From assembly GCA_024698145.1 (NCBI GenBank), contig JAILRO010000040.1, forward strand, positions 1 to 49,374: DNA of 49,374 nucleotides, given 5' to 3'. Origin of the DNA: Lachnospiraceae bacterium. Its GTDB lineage: Bacteria > Bacillota > Clostridia > Lachnospirales > Lachnospiraceae. The translations under genes were made by a program, and so were the position numbers. The notes below the pieces were generated by a model, which was given only the letters and a program-made list of their open reading frames with translations, searched no databases and was not told the origin of the DNA. Shown here piece by piece: positions 7,674 through 16,723 of this stretch (the first letter of the stretch is position 1; each line of letters starts with the position of its first letter).

Positions 7674-8788
7674 TGAAGGAGGAACATTTTTGGTACTGGA
7701 TTAATAACATAGAAGGTTTTGGTAGGAATAATATACGCAACATGTTAGAATTTTTTGGAGAACCGGAAGATATATATAATGCGAAAGATAGTGAAATAAC
7801 AGATTTTTTCGATTGTCACAATACTAGAATTAATGCCAATCAATTTCTTGCATCCAAAGATGAAAACAATATAATTAACAGTTACGAAAAATTAAAAGAA
7901 AAAAACGTTTCTTTTATATATCCAAAGCAGAATATTTTCCCTGAAAAATTATTGTATATCGACGATAGTCCGACAGGCTTGTATATTAAGGGTAGCCTTC
8001 CGAAAGAAGAACAAAAGACAATTGCCATTATCGGTGCAAGAAGTTGCACGCATTACGGTAGGGAAATGGCAAGGTTTTATGGCAGAGAACTTTCCAAGAA
8101 TGGTGTTGCAATAATCAGCGGCCTTGCAAGAGGTATTGATGGAATGGCACACAGAGGTGCGCTTGAAGCTGGTGGTTATACATTGGGAGTGCTTGGATGC
8201 GGTATTGATGTAGTTTATCCTGAAGAGAACTATGACCTTTTCATGAGTATGGAACAATGTGGAGGAATAATATCTGAAAGTAATCTTCAAATTGCTCCTG
8301 AAGCTAGGTTGTTTCCACTCAGAAACAGGCTTATTTCCGGTATGGCGGACGGTATTTTGGTGATTGAAGCAAGAAAAAAAAGCGGAACATTGATTACTGT
8401 TGATTTTGGACTTGAACAGGGAAAGGATATCTTTGCACTTCCGGGAAGGACTATTGATAACAACAGTGTTGGTTGCAATAATTTAATCAAATACGGGGCA
8501 CATATAGTTACCGATGTGTCGGATATTTTGGATTTTCTTTTTTGCAAGACGGGATTTTGTGAGGATAGTAAGGACATAATGAATAGTTGTATTTCCGAAA
8601 TCAAAAACAAACTTGCACCCACTGAAAAAATGGTGTATAGTGTTTTGAGTGTTGAGCCGAAATATATTGACGACATAATATATGAAACAAAACTTTCACC
8701 CGGTGAGGTATGCATGTACATAAACAGCATGGTTATATCCGGCGTTGTTTCTGAACCGGCTCGCAACTATTATGCGATTAAAATATAA
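7670..8788 (+). CDS. dprA: DNA-processing protein DprA (Smf)
   Basis: A 372-residue DprA/Smf protein. It has an N-terminal SAM-like region, the Rossmann core with GARSCTHYG (GAR at 122-124), SGLARGID (150-157) and GCGIDVVYPEEN, the conserved 'LFPLRNRLISGMAD' and 'SGTLITVDFGLEQG' motifs, and a C-terminal winged helix (about 315-370). DprA loads RecA on incoming single-stranded DNA during transformation. The start overlaps the comM stop by four bases; a second ATG follows at 7673. The dprA-topA-codY-flgB order parallels B. subtilis. Confidence 0.96.
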   Translation: MMKEEHFWYWINNIEGFGRNNIRNMLEFFGEPEDIYNAKDSEITDFFDCHNTRINANQFLASKDENNIINSYEKLKEKNVSFIYPKQNIFPEKLLYIDDSPTGLYIKGSLPKEEQKTIAIIGARSCTHYGREMARFYGRELSKNGVAIISGLARGIDGMAHRGALEAGGYTLGVLGCGIDVVYPEENYDLFMSMEQCGGIISESNLQIAPEARLFPLRNRLISGMADGILVIEARKKSGTLITVDFGLEQGKDIFALPGRTIDNNSVGCNNLIKYGAHIVTDVSDILDFLFCKTGFCEDSKDIMNSCISEIKNKLAPTEKMVYSVLSVEPKYIDDIIYETKLSPGEVCMYINSMVISGVVSEPARNYYAIKI

Positions 8789-8828
8789 ATGATCCAGTCA
8801 TTTTAATAAATTAAAGGAGTTCTTTAAT

Positions 8829-10898
8829 ATGGCAAAGAATCTTGTTATAGTGGAGTCGCCGGCCAAGGCGAAAACAATTCAGAAATTCTTGGGAAGTAAT
8901 TACAAAGTTCTTGCTTCAAACGGACACGTTAGAGATTTACCAAAGTCCCAGATGGGAATTGATAAAGATAATGATTTTGAACCGAAATATATAACAATAC
9001 GAGGAAAGGGAGAGTTGCTTGCACAACTTCGTAAAGAAGTTAAAAAGGCAGATAAAGTATATCTTGCAACTGACCCGGACCGTGAGGGAGAAGCCATATC
9101 ATGGCATTTGTCTAAGGCACTTAATCTTGAGAATAAGAAGTTTAAGAGAATTACTTTTAATGAGATTACCAAGAATGCCGTTAAGAACTCCATTAAAAAT
9201 GCAAGAGATATTGATATGAATCTTGTAGATGCACAGCAGGCCAGACGTGTGCTTGACCGCCTTGTGGGATACGAGATAAGTCCTCTTTTATGGGCAAAAA
9301 TCAAAAGAGGATTAAGTGCGGGAAGAGTACAGTCGGTTGCTCTTAAGTTAATATGTGACAGAGAAGATGAGATTAATAACTTTATTCCTGAAGAATATTG
9401 GACTTTAGAGGCTGTTGTTACACCTGAAGGCTCTAAAAAATCATTTACCGCCAAGCTTTCAAATACGCCCGGTGGAAAGCCTGAAATAACTTCAAAAGAA
9501 GAAATGGATAAAATTTTAAAAGATTTGAAGGGTGCAACACTTAAGGTGTCTGACATAAAGAATGGCACAAGAACCAAGAAAGCACCACTTCCTTTTACGA
9601 CGTCAACTCTTCAACAGGAGGCTGCAAAGAAGCTTAATTTTGCAACCGGTAAAACAATGCGTATAGCTCAACAGTTATATGAAGGTGTAGAGATTAAGGG
9701 ACGTGGAAGTGTAGGTCTTATCACTTATTTAAGAACGGATTCGGTACGTATTTCGGAAGAGGCAGACGCTGCAGCAAAGGCGTATGTTTCTGATAAGTAT
9801 GGCAAGAATTATGTTGGTGATGGAAATACAAAAAGCAAATCCGACAAAAAGATTCAGGATGCTCACGAAGCAATTCGACCTACGGATGTCACTTTATCAC
9901 CGGTTATTGTTAAAGAGCAGTTGTCAAAGGACCAGTTTAAGCTTTATCAATTGATATATAATCGTTTCCTTGCAAGTCGTATGGCTGAAGCCAAATACGA
10001 GAGTCAGTCTATAAAACTTTCGGCTAAAGGATATGATTTTAACGCGGTTTCAACAAAACTAGCCTTTGAAGGATTTATGGCAGTTTATTCTATCGATGAT
10101 GAGTCCGATGATGAGAAGAATAACTTCAAGAATATAACAAAGGATACCAAAATAGATGTTGAAAAGCTGGAGGATAAGCAGCATTTTACCCAGCCACCTT
10201 CTCATTTTACAGAAGGTTCTTTGGTAAAACAGTTAGAGGAACTTGGTATTGGAAGACCAAGTACATACGCACCTACAATTTCGACTATTATTGCAAGAAG
10301 ATATATTGTAAAAGAGAAGAAGAATTTGTATGTTACGGAGCTTGGTGAAGCGGTTAACCAGATTATGAAGGGCGCGTTTGCAGTAATTGTCGATACCGAG
10401 TTTACAGCAAACATGGAGTCTCTTCTTGATAAGATTGAAGAGGGTGTTATTGACTGGAAGACAGTTATTATTAATTTCTATCCTGACTTGGATGAAGCTG
10501 TAAGTGAAGCCAATAAAGAACTTGAACATATTAAGATTGAGGATGAGGTTACGGACGAACTGTGTCCAAACTGCGGAAGGAATCTTGTTGTTAAGTACGG
10601 CCCTCATGGAAAGTTCCTTGCTTGTCCCGGATTCCCTGAATGTAGATTTACTATGCCTCATTTTGAAAAAATAGGTGTTGCATGCCCTAAATGTGGTAAG
10701 GACATTGTTCTTAAGAAAACCAAAAAGGGAAGAAAATACTACGGTTGTATAGATAATCCGGAGTGCGATTTTATGTCGTGGCAAAAGCCGTCACATATTA
10801 AGTGTGAGAAATGTGGCTCTTATATGTTAGAGAAGGGTAATAAGCTTGTATGTGGCAATGAAACCTGCGGATTTGTCTGTGAAAAGCCTAAGCAATAA
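8829..10898 (+). CDS. topA: DNA topoisomerase I (type IA)
   Basis: A 689-residue type IA topoisomerase that relaxes negative supercoils. The TOPRIM domain starts at once (IVESPAKAKTIQKFLG, 7-22) and has the DPDREGE acidic triad (D82, D84, E86). The catalytic tyrosine is Y300 in GLITYLRTDS. The C-terminus carries three four-cysteine zinc ribbons (beginning CPNCG, CPKCG and CEKCG). A clean AAAGGAG lies upstream of the ATG. The gene is probably cotranscribed with dprA across a 40-base gap. Confidence 0.98.
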   Translation: MAKNLVIVESPAKAKTIQKFLGSNYKVLASNGHVRDLPKSQMGIDKDNDFEPKYITIRGKGELLAQLRKEVKKADKVYLATDPDREGEAISWHLSKALNLENKKFKRITFNEITKNAVKNSIKNARDIDMNLVDAQQARRVLDRLVGYEISPLLWAKIKRGLSAGRVQSVALKLICDREDEINNFIPEEYWTLEAVVTPEGSKKSFTAKLSNTPGGKPEITSKEEMDKILKDLKGATLKVSDIKNGTRTKKAPLPFTTSTLQQEAAKKLNFATGKTMRIAQQLYEGVEIKGRGSVGLITYLRTDSVRISEEADAAAKAYVSDKYGKNYVGDGNTKSKSDKKIQDAHEAIRPTDVTLSPVIVKEQLSKDQFKLYQLIYNRFLASRMAEAKYESQSIKLSAKGYDFNAVSTKLAFEGFMAVYSIDDESDDEKNNFKNITKDTKIDVEKLEDKQHFTQPPSHFTEGSLVKQLEELGIGRPSTYAPTISTIIARRYIVKEKKNLYVTELGEAVNQIMKGAFAVIVDTEFTANMESLLDKIEEGVIDWKTVIINFYPDLDEAVSEANKELEHIKIEDEVTDELCPNCGRNLVVKYGPHGKFLACPGFPECRFTMPHFEKIGVACPKCGKDIVLKKTKKGRKYYGCIDNPECDFMSWQKPSHIKCEKCGSYMLEKGNKLVCGNETCGFVCEKPKQ

Positions 10899-10922
10899 CA
10901 TTGGTAATTGCTTCCTCTTTTT
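10890..10922 (+). terminator. Weak intrinsic terminator after topA
   Basis: AAGCAAT (10890-10896) pairs with ATTGCTT (10907-10913) across a 10-base loop, followed by CCTC and a run of five T. The stem starts inside the topA stop region. The stem is short, so only partial termination is expected. Confidence 0.4.
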
Positions 10923-10931
10923 CAGAAAATT
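10917..10931 (+). promoter_or_regulatory. Candidate CodY operator upstream of codY
   Basis: CTTTTTCAGAAAATT matches the published CodY consensus AATTTTCWGAAAATT at 13 of 15 positions, including the whole central TTTTCWGAAAATT. It ends two bases before the -35 of the codY promoter, where a bound repressor could block RNA polymerase. This points to autoregulation; it was identified by eye. Confidence 0.55.
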
Positions 10932-10932
10932 C

Positions 10933-10961
10933 TTGTTATTGTAGTACAATTATGATAGAAT
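10933..10961 (+). promoter_or_regulatory. codY promoter (sigma-A, extended -10)
   Basis: TTGTTA at 10933-10938, a 17-base spacer and TAGAAT at 10956-10961, preceded by an extended -10 TG at 10953-10954. It is well placed 28 bases before the codY start. It can also supply transcription into flgB if the hairpin at 11811-11859 does not terminate. Confidence 0.65.
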
Positions 10962-10988
10962 TATGATTAACTTAGGAGGATGACGTCT

Positions 10989-11801
10989 ATGAGTGTACAG
11001 TTATTAGATAAGACTAGAAAGATTAACAAATTATTACATAATAATAACTCACACAAAGTTGTCTTCAATGATATATGCAAAGTGTTGAGTGAAATATTAG
11101 AGTCGGATATTCTTGTTATTAGCAAAAAGGGTAAAGTTCTTGGTCTTAAGAACAGATCTGACATCAGTGAGATTACAGAGATGATAGTTCCTGTTGTGGG
11201 AGATTTCATTGATCCGTTGCTTAACGAGAGATTGCTGGGAGTGTTATCTACCAAAGAGAATGTCAATCTTGCAACTCTTGGTTTTGAGTTAGAACACCTG
11301 GAGAGATATCAGGCAATTATTTCTCCGATTGATATCGCAGGAGAGAGATTGGGTACGCTTTTCTTATACAAGGAAGAGAAGCCATATACAATCGATGATA
11401 TTATTCTTAGTGAGTATGCAACCACCGTTGTCGGACTTGAGATGATGCGAAGCGTTAATGAGGAGTCTGCCGAGGAAGATAGGAAGTTATCAATTGTAAG
11501 ATCGGCAATCAGTACTTTGTCAGCATCAGAGCAAGAGGCAATATACCATGTCTTTTCTGAATTGGACAAGATGAGCAAAGAACAAGGTTTGGGGAATACG
11601 CAGGGATCGCTTATTTCCGGAATGCTCGTAACTTCTAAGATTGCAGACAGAGTAGGTATTACCAGATCCGTTATAGTGAATGCATTGAGAAAGTTTGAAA
11701 GTGCTGGTGTAATAGAAACAAAGTCTTCCGGCATGAAGGGAACTAATATCAAAGTACTTAATGAATACGCTTGTGATGAAGTGTTTCAATTACATAATTA
11801 G
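10989..11801 (+). CDS. codY: GTP-sensing global regulator CodY
   Basis: A 270-residue CodY, close to the usual 259. The N-terminal GAF domain binds branched-chain amino acids in characterised CodY proteins. The C-terminal winged helix is highly conserved: ASKIADRVGITRSVIVNAL-type helix-turn-helix at about 212-235, then SAGVIETKSSGMKGT. ATG 10989 is chosen over ATG 10980 because TAGGAGG ends directly at 10979, leaving no spacing for the first ATG but nine bases for the second. In B. subtilis codY also lies directly upstream of flgB and represses the fla/che operon, so its position here may be functionally relevant. Confidence 0.97.
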   Translation: MSVQLLDKTRKINKLLHNNNSHKVVFNDICKVLSEILESDILVISKKGKVLGLKNRSDISEITEMIVPVVGDFIDPLLNERLLGVLSTKENVNLATLGFELEHLERYQAIISPIDIAGERLGTLFLYKEEKPYTIDDIILSEYATTVVGLEMMRSVNEESAEEDRKLSIVRSAISTLSASEQEAIYHVFSELDKMSKEQGLGNTQGSLISGMLVTSKIADRVGITRSVIVNALRKFESAGVIETKSSGMKGTNIKVLNEYACDEVFQLHN

Positions 11802-11810
11802 AATGGATAT

Positions 11811-11859
11811 CGAAGTTTGCAAAAGGATTTGTGAGTTTTCTCATAGGTCCTTTGCTTCG
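11811..11859 (+). promoter_or_regulatory. Long hairpin between codY and flgB
   Basis: The arms 11811-11835 and 11840-11859 form an imperfect stem: CGAAG/CTTCG at the base, then CAAA(A)GGA/TCCTTTG, and GTGAG/CTCAT under a TTTT loop. Four unpaired bases bulge on the left arm. No T tract follows, so it is not a standard terminator. It could be an RNA processing or stabilising element, or a factor-dependent attenuator between codY and the flagellar genes. Confidence 0.6.
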
Positions 11860-11892
11860 TGAATGGGTATTTATATTAGAGGAGGTAATAGT

Positions 11893-12288
11893 ATGATTAA
11901 CACAAACATTTATAATTATATTAATGTATTGGACAAAGCGGCTGATGCCTCTAATTCCAGAAATGAAATTATCTCTAATAACATTGCCAATGTTGATACG
12001 CCTAATTACAGAAGAAAAGATGTCAGCTTTGAGCGTTATCTTGAACAGGCTATGATTGGTGGAGACTCACTTGATGAAAGAGTTGCCGATATTAATACTC
12101 ATTTATCGGACTTTGGAGGAATGATATATACAGACCATTCGATTTTGTCTTATCGTTTGGATGGTAATAATGTTGATATTGATACAGAGAATGCTTTTCT
12201 TGCAGAGAACCAGATACGGTATAATACACTGGTTTCTCAAATTGGACAAGAGTTTTCGAGATATAAGACAGTACTTTCGGGTAATTGA
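11893..12288 (+). CDS. flgB: Flagellar basal-body rod protein FlgB
   Basis: A proximal rod subunit of 131 residues. The flagellar rod signature ISNNIANVDTPNYRRKDVSF lies near the N-terminus, and the C-terminal helix (NAFLAENQIRYNTLVSQIGQ) is typical for FlgB. The start at 11893 follows GAGGAGGTAATAGT; the longer frame from ATG 11863 would place the ribosome binding site inside the coding region. It is the first gene of the fla/che train, as in B. subtilis. Confidence 0.96.
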   Translation: MINTNIYNYINVLDKAADASNSRNEIISNNIANVDTPNYRRKDVSFERYLEQAMIGGDSLDERVADINTHLSDFGGMIYTDHSILSYRLDGNNVDIDTENAFLAENQIRYNTLVSQIGQEFSRYKTVLSGN

Positions 12289-12317
12289 TTTTTGACAGTG
12301 CAAAGGAGGTAATGTGA

Positions 12318-12761
12318 ATGAGTAGCGGTATTTTTAATTCGATGAATGTATCTGCGTCAGGAATGACGGCGCAACGTACCAGAATGGACATAATTTCGCA
12401 GAATATAGCTAATGTGAACACTACGAGAGATGAGCATGGTGAAGTGTACAAAAGACAGACAGTTGTATTTCAGGAGAATTCGAATGCGTCCTTTGATCAT
12501 GTCCTTTGCAACAAATTAGAAACATATCATGCAAAAGGTGTTAAAATCGCATCGATAGTTGAGGATACAAGCGAAGGTCCTATGGCATACAATCCTGAAC
12601 ATCCGGATGCTGACGAGAACGGATACGTACATATGCCTAATGTTAATACGGTTACGGAAATGACGAACTTAATTGATGCCAGCAGGTCTTACGAGGCTAA
12701 CGCGACAGCATTTAACGCATCAAAAGCTATTGCGGCAAAGGGACTTGAGTTGTTCTCATAA
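12318..12761 (+). CDS. flgC: Flagellar basal-body rod protein FlgC
   Basis: A 147-residue rod subunit. It begins with the axial-protein motif (FNSMNVSASGMTAQRTRMD, then ISQNIANVNT) and ends with the FlgC motif VNTVTEMTNLIDASRSYEAN. Length and order (flgB-flgC-fliE) are standard. AAAGGAGGT lies upstream of the ATG. Confidence 0.97.
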   Translation: MSSGIFNSMNVSASGMTAQRTRMDIISQNIANVNTTRDEHGEVYKRQTVVFQENSNASFDHVLCNKLETYHAKGVKIASIVEDTSEGPMAYNPEHPDADENGYVHMPNVNTVTEMTNLIDASRSYEANATAFNASKAIAAKGLELFS

Positions 12762-12801
12762 GGGGTTTTAAAACATTTATACAAATGAGGAGATGAATGT
12801 T

Positions 12802-13116
12802 ATGGCGGTTACTGCGATTAATAATAACAATGCAATAAATGAACTATATAACAGTCTTAGTACTTCGAAGGTTACGACTGATAATAAGACTGCATTTGAT
12901 AATCTTCTTAATTCTGCAATTGAAATGTATAAGACAGCAGACGATTATCAGAATGCTGCAGAGGAATCGGAGATGAATTTTGCACTCGGTTATGCCACAA
13001 GTACGCATGATCTTGCAATAGCTCAGCAGAAAGCCAACATTTCTTTGCAATATACGGTTAAGGTTACAAATAAGGCACTAGAGGCCTACAAAGAACTTAT
13101 GAATATGCAGATATAA
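12802..13116 (+). CDS. fliE: Flagellar hook-basal body protein FliE
   Basis: The MS ring-rod adaptor, 104 residues. The C-terminal half shows the FliE pattern: DLAIAQQKANISLQYTVKVT followed by KALEAYKELMNMQI. ATG 12802 is preferred over the in-frame ATG 12793 because GAGGAG (12787-12792) abuts the latter but is nine bases from the former. It lies between flgC and fliF as usual. Confidence 0.94.
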   Translation: MAVTAINNNNAINELYNSLSTSKVTTDNKTAFDNLLNSAIEMYKTADDYQNAAEESEMNFALGYATSTHDLAIAQQKANISLQYTVKVTNKALEAYKELMNMQI

Positions 13117-13176
13117 TCGATAAGTTTTTTGTTATTATACTTTATGGACTAATTAATGTGAGAGGGATATACCATA

Positions 13177-14793
13177 ATGTTAGACAGACTGAAGAACATC
13201 AGAGAAAGAATAGTTGAATTTTGGAATAGGTTTACAAGCAAGCAGAAAACACTGATAATTTGTATTACGGCGGCCGTTATTTTTACATTAGTGGCTCTTA
13301 TTCTTATGCTCAACAGGGCAAAGTACACGGAGCTTAATACTTTTGAGAATACTGCTGATGCAGCTGAAGCCAAGGCTGTTTTAGACGAAGCGCAGATTGA
13401 TTATAAGGTCAGCGGTAACGGTCTTACATTTATGGTCAACGAAAAGCAGGAATCTACTGCGAGACTTGCTCTTGGTCAGAATAACATTGCAACCAACAAA
13501 AACGATGATTGGGATTTGCTTTTTAACAACAGTATGTCTACAACAGACAGCGAAAGGCAGCTCAAACAAAAACTCGTCAAACAGAACAATATTGCCGAGG
13601 AATTGGAACTTATAGACGGCGTCAAACAGGCGGCTGTACAGATAACAATTCCGGATTCTACCAATACATTGCTTTCCAAGGAGAAGGAAGCATCGGCAAG
13701 TATTTTGCTTACAACTACAGAACAATTTGATGATAGCAGTCTTGAGGGTATTGCCAATTATGTTTCGACAGCTCTTGGTAATTCCACAACTGATAATATC
13801 AGAATTATTGACCAGACAGGTATGTTATTGTTTGGTGCGGAGGGCGGCTCGTCAGGTACGGCAGGCGCTTCCTCACTTGCGATTAAGATAAAAGCACAGG
13901 TTACTGATAATCTTGAAGACAGAGTTAGAAGCCTTATGGTTAATTCAGGTGTCTTTAATGATGCTGAAGTAACAGCTAATCTTGATATTGATCTTGATGA
14001 AAAAGAGATAGAAGATGTACATCATTATACAGATGATGCTGAAGAAGATACAGGTCCGAAGACAAGTTATTATTATTACAATGCGGAGAATGCCGAGGGT
14101 GCGCAAGGTATTCCGGGAACCGATTCTAATGATGATACAGTCAATGATTATGAGATTTTAAATGGTACTCTCGGTAACAGCAATGCCAATGTTATCAAAG
14201 AGGAATATAACGATAGTGTAACTACAACAAAAACAAAAAAAGCAATCGGAACGGTTAACACAGACAATTCATCAATGGCGGTTGTTTTGAGTAAATACGT
14301 CATTTATGATGAAGCCAAGATGAAGAAATCCGGAGAACTCAAAGGAACCAACTTTGAAAAATTTCAGGCCGAGAATGACGAACGTAAACCTATTGATGTT
14401 GATGAGAACATAGTTTCTCTCATTCAGAATGCTTCAGGAATATCAGGTGACAGAGTAACGGTTCAGGCGTACGAAGTTCCTTTGTTCTATCCGCAGGAAA
14501 CATCGGCGGCACAGCTCATTGCTAACTATTTGCAATTCATACTTGCAGCGCTTATAGTTATACTTCTTGTATTTGTTGTATTTAGAGGTATGAAGCCGGT
14601 TGAAGTTACAGAACTTGAACCTGAATTATCAGTGGAGGCACTTTTGGCTACAACGAAAGAGAATCAGACGTTAGAAGATATTGAGTTTAGTGATAAATCA
14701 GCAACAAGGCAGCAGATTGAACGATTTGTTGATCAGAATCCTGAAGAAGTTGCTTTGTTACTCCGTAACTGGCTCAATGAAGATTGGGAGTAA
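13177..14793 (+). CDS. fliF: Flagellar MS-ring protein FliF
   Basis: The membrane ring that seeds basal-body assembly, 538 residues. A first membrane helix lies at about 24-46 and a second at about 447-470, bracketing the periplasmic ring-building domains. These include the PrgK/YscJ-like YKVSGNGLTFMV segment and the acidic, asparagine-rich loop at about 285-330. The C-terminal cytosolic tail (about 500-538) is the FliG-binding segment, with the family-typical QIERFVDQNPEEVALLLRNW. The start follows GAGAGGG. Confidence 0.97.
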   Translation: MLDRLKNIRERIVEFWNRFTSKQKTLIICITAAVIFTLVALILMLNRAKYTELNTFENTADAAEAKAVLDEAQIDYKVSGNGLTFMVNEKQESTARLALGQNNIATNKNDDWDLLFNNSMSTTDSERQLKQKLVKQNNIAEELELIDGVKQAAVQITIPDSTNTLLSKEKEASASILLTTTEQFDDSSLEGIANYVSTALGNSTTDNIRIIDQTGMLLFGAEGGSSGTAGASSLAIKIKAQVTDNLEDRVRSLMVNSGVFNDAEVTANLDIDLDEKEIEDVHHYTDDAEEDTGPKTSYYYYNAENAEGAQGIPGTDSNDDTVNDYEILNGTLGNSNANVIKEEYNDSVTTTKTKKAIGTVNTDNSSMAVVLSKYVIYDEAKMKKSGELKGTNFEKFQAENDERKPIDVDENIVSLIQNASGISGDRVTVQAYEVPLFYPQETSAAQLIANYLQFILAALIVILLVFVVFRGMKPVEVTELEPELSVEALLATTKENQTLEDIEFSDKSATRQQIERFVDQNPEEVALLLRNWLNEDWE

Positions 14794-14822
14794 TTATTCT
14801 TGACGAAAGGAAGTACGATTAA

Positions 14823-15833
14823 GTGGCATACGATGAGGAATTGTCCGGTATTCAGAAGGCGGCGATATTGCTTATTTCGCTTGGTCCTGAGAAATCGGCT
14901 AATGTTTTTAAACACTTAAAAGAAGATGAAATAGAGACACTTACGTTGGAAATAGCTAACACCAGGAATGTTCCACCGGATTTGAAAGAAAGAATCTTAG
15001 AAGAGTTCTATGAGATCTGTCTTGCCCAGCAGTATATTGCTGAAGGTGGTATCGGCTATGCTAAAGAATTGCTTGATAAAGCACTTGGTGAAGATAAAGC
15101 AAGGGATGTTATTGGTCGTCTTACGGCTTCTTTACAGGTTCGTCCTTTCGAGTTCGTAAGGAAAGCAGATCCGTCTCAGTTGCTCAACTTTATTCAGGAC
15201 GAGCATCCACAGACTATTGCTCTTATTCTTGCGTATCTTCCGGCACAGCAGGCAGCTGCGGTCGTTGGTTCGCTTCCGCTTGAAAAGCAGGCAGACGTTG
15301 CAAAACGTATTGCTCTTATGGATAGAACGAGTCCTGATGTTATTAAGGAAGTTGAGAAAATATTGGAAAAGAAATTGTCATCTTTGGTCAATCAGGATTA
15401 CACGATTGTCGGTGGTGTCGATGCTATCGTATCAATCCTTAATACTGTTGATAGAAGTACAGAGAAGCATATTATGGAAACACTCGAGATTGAAGAGCCT
15501 GAACTTGCAGATGAAATCAGACGTAAGATGTTCGTATTCGAGGATATTCTTATGCTTGATAACCGTGCTATTCAGACAGTTCTTAGAGATGTTGATAATA
15601 ACGAGCTTGCGATTGCTCTTAAGAATGCTAATGAAGATGTACAGAATATCATATTCACAAACCTTTCATCTCGTCTTGCTGCGATGATCAAAGAGGATAT
15701 GGAATATATGGGACCTGTACGACTTAAGGATGTTGAAGAGGCACAGCAGAAGATTGTTAATATAATCAGAAGATTAGAGGACACAGGAGAAATTGTTATT
15801 TCTCGTGGTGGAGGAGACGATATCATTGTATAA
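14823..15833 (+). CDS. fliG: Flagellar motor switch protein FliG
   Basis: A C-ring rotor protein of 336 residues that binds FliF through its N-terminal domain and contacts the stator through its C-terminal domain. Typical motifs are SGIQKAAILLISLGPE near the N-terminus, DEHPQTIALILAYLPAQQAA in the middle, and MLDNRAIQTVLRDVDNNELA then VRLKDVEEAQQKIVN at the C-terminus. The start codon is GTG at 14823 with GAAAGGA about ten bases upstream; no ATG fits the family N-terminus. It overlaps the proposed fliH start by eight bases. Confidence 0.96.
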   Translation: MAYDEELSGIQKAAILLISLGPEKSANVFKHLKEDEIETLTLEIANTRNVPPDLKERILEEFYEICLAQQYIAEGGIGYAKELLDKALGEDKARDVIGRLTASLQVRPFEFVRKADPSQLLNFIQDEHPQTIALILAYLPAQQAAAVVGSLPLEKQADVAKRIALMDRTSPDVIKEVEKILEKKLSSLVNQDYTIVGGVDAIVSILNTVDRSTEKHIMETLEIEEPELADEIRRKMFVFEDILMLDNRAIQTVLRDVDNNELAIALKNANEDVQNIIFTNLSSRLAAMIKEDMEYMGPVRLKDVEEAQQKIVNIIRRLEDTGEIVISRGGGDDIIV

Positions 15834-16713
15834 CCTGATCAAATCCGGATTTGTTGCATTTTCTGAAGATAAGAAAATGGTAATAGATGCCAACGAGAAC
15901 AAAATAATCAAGAGTATAGATAGTTCAATTGAAGAGGCTTCGTATTCTTCGAATGATTCTGTTGAGGAAGCTATTGCCGAAGCGATGCTCAAAGATGCAG
16001 AGATGGAAGGACTTGATATTGATGATCCTGCCATGATGCTGACGTTAGATACTGCCGAATTACCTGAGGGCTCTGAAGCAAGTAAAGAACTTGCTGATAA
16101 TATAATAGAGCAGGCTAATCGTGAGGCGGAGGAGATTATCAATAACGCTCATGATGAGGCTGAAAGACTTAGAGGTTCGGCATACGATGAAGCTGACAGC
16201 ATCAAACAGCAGGCGAAGGAAGAAGGTTATCAGGTCGGATATGAGGAAGGTCATGCTGCTGCTAATGCTGAACATGAGCAGATGATGGCAGAACTTGAAC
16301 AACAGAGGTCTATACAGGAACAGGAATTTGAACAGCAGAAGGAACAACTTCTCAAAGAAACAGAGAAAAAGATGGTTGAGTGGCTCTGCCGTATGGTTCC
16401 GCATATTACAGGTGTAGAAATAGAGGGACATGAAGATGTTCTTATGTACATGATTAATAATTCGATGAGGGATTTGGATGACAGTTATCATTTTGTCATC
16501 AAGGTTTCGCCGGATGACTATCCTATGGTTGTTGAGAACAAGGACAAGATATACGGTATAGCAAATCCGAGTATCGAATTGGAAATATTTGAGGATGCAA
16601 AATTATCCGCGAAACAATGTCTTATAGAAACGGACAATGGTATGGTTAATCTTAGCCTTGACACACAACTTAACAATTTGTGTAAGGCTCTTAAAATCAT
16701 GGTAAAGGAGTAG
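15826..16713 (+). CDS. fliH: Flagellar assembly protein FliH (TTG start)
   Basis: The negative regulator and peripheral stalk of the export ATPase FliI, about 295 residues. The middle is a long charged coiled coil (about 85-185, with REAEEIINNAHDEAERLR) like V/A-ATPase peripheral stalks, followed by the globular C-terminal FliH domain (KKMVEWLCRMVPHITGVE onward). I place the start at TTG 15826, inside the last codons of fliG, because GGAGGAG (15810-15816) is nine bases upstream and the translated start (YNLIKSGFVAF) looks conserved. Another TTG at 15793 is possible but lacks a binding site. Translation is likely coupled to fliG. Confidence 0.9.
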   Translation: MYNLIKSGFVAFSEDKKMVIDANENKIIKSIDSSIEEASYSSNDSVEEAIAEAMLKDAEMEGLDIDDPAMMLTLDTAELPEGSEASKELADNIIEQANREAEEIINNAHDEAERLRGSAYDEADSIKQQAKEEGYQVGYEEGHAAANAEHEQMMAELEQQRSIQEQEFEQQKEQLLKETEKKMVEWLCRMVPHITGVEIEGHEDVLMYMINNSMRDLDDSYHFVIKVSPDDYPMVVENKDKIYGIANPSIELEIFEDAKLSAKQCLIETDNGMVNLSLDTQLNNLCKALKIMVKE

Positions 16714-16723
16714 ACGGCTTATT

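Noticed and set aside
12085-12092. GCCGATAT, resembling a sigma-28 -10 element, inside flgB
   Set aside because: No TAAA-like -35 lies 15 bases upstream and it falls in coding sequence; probably chance.
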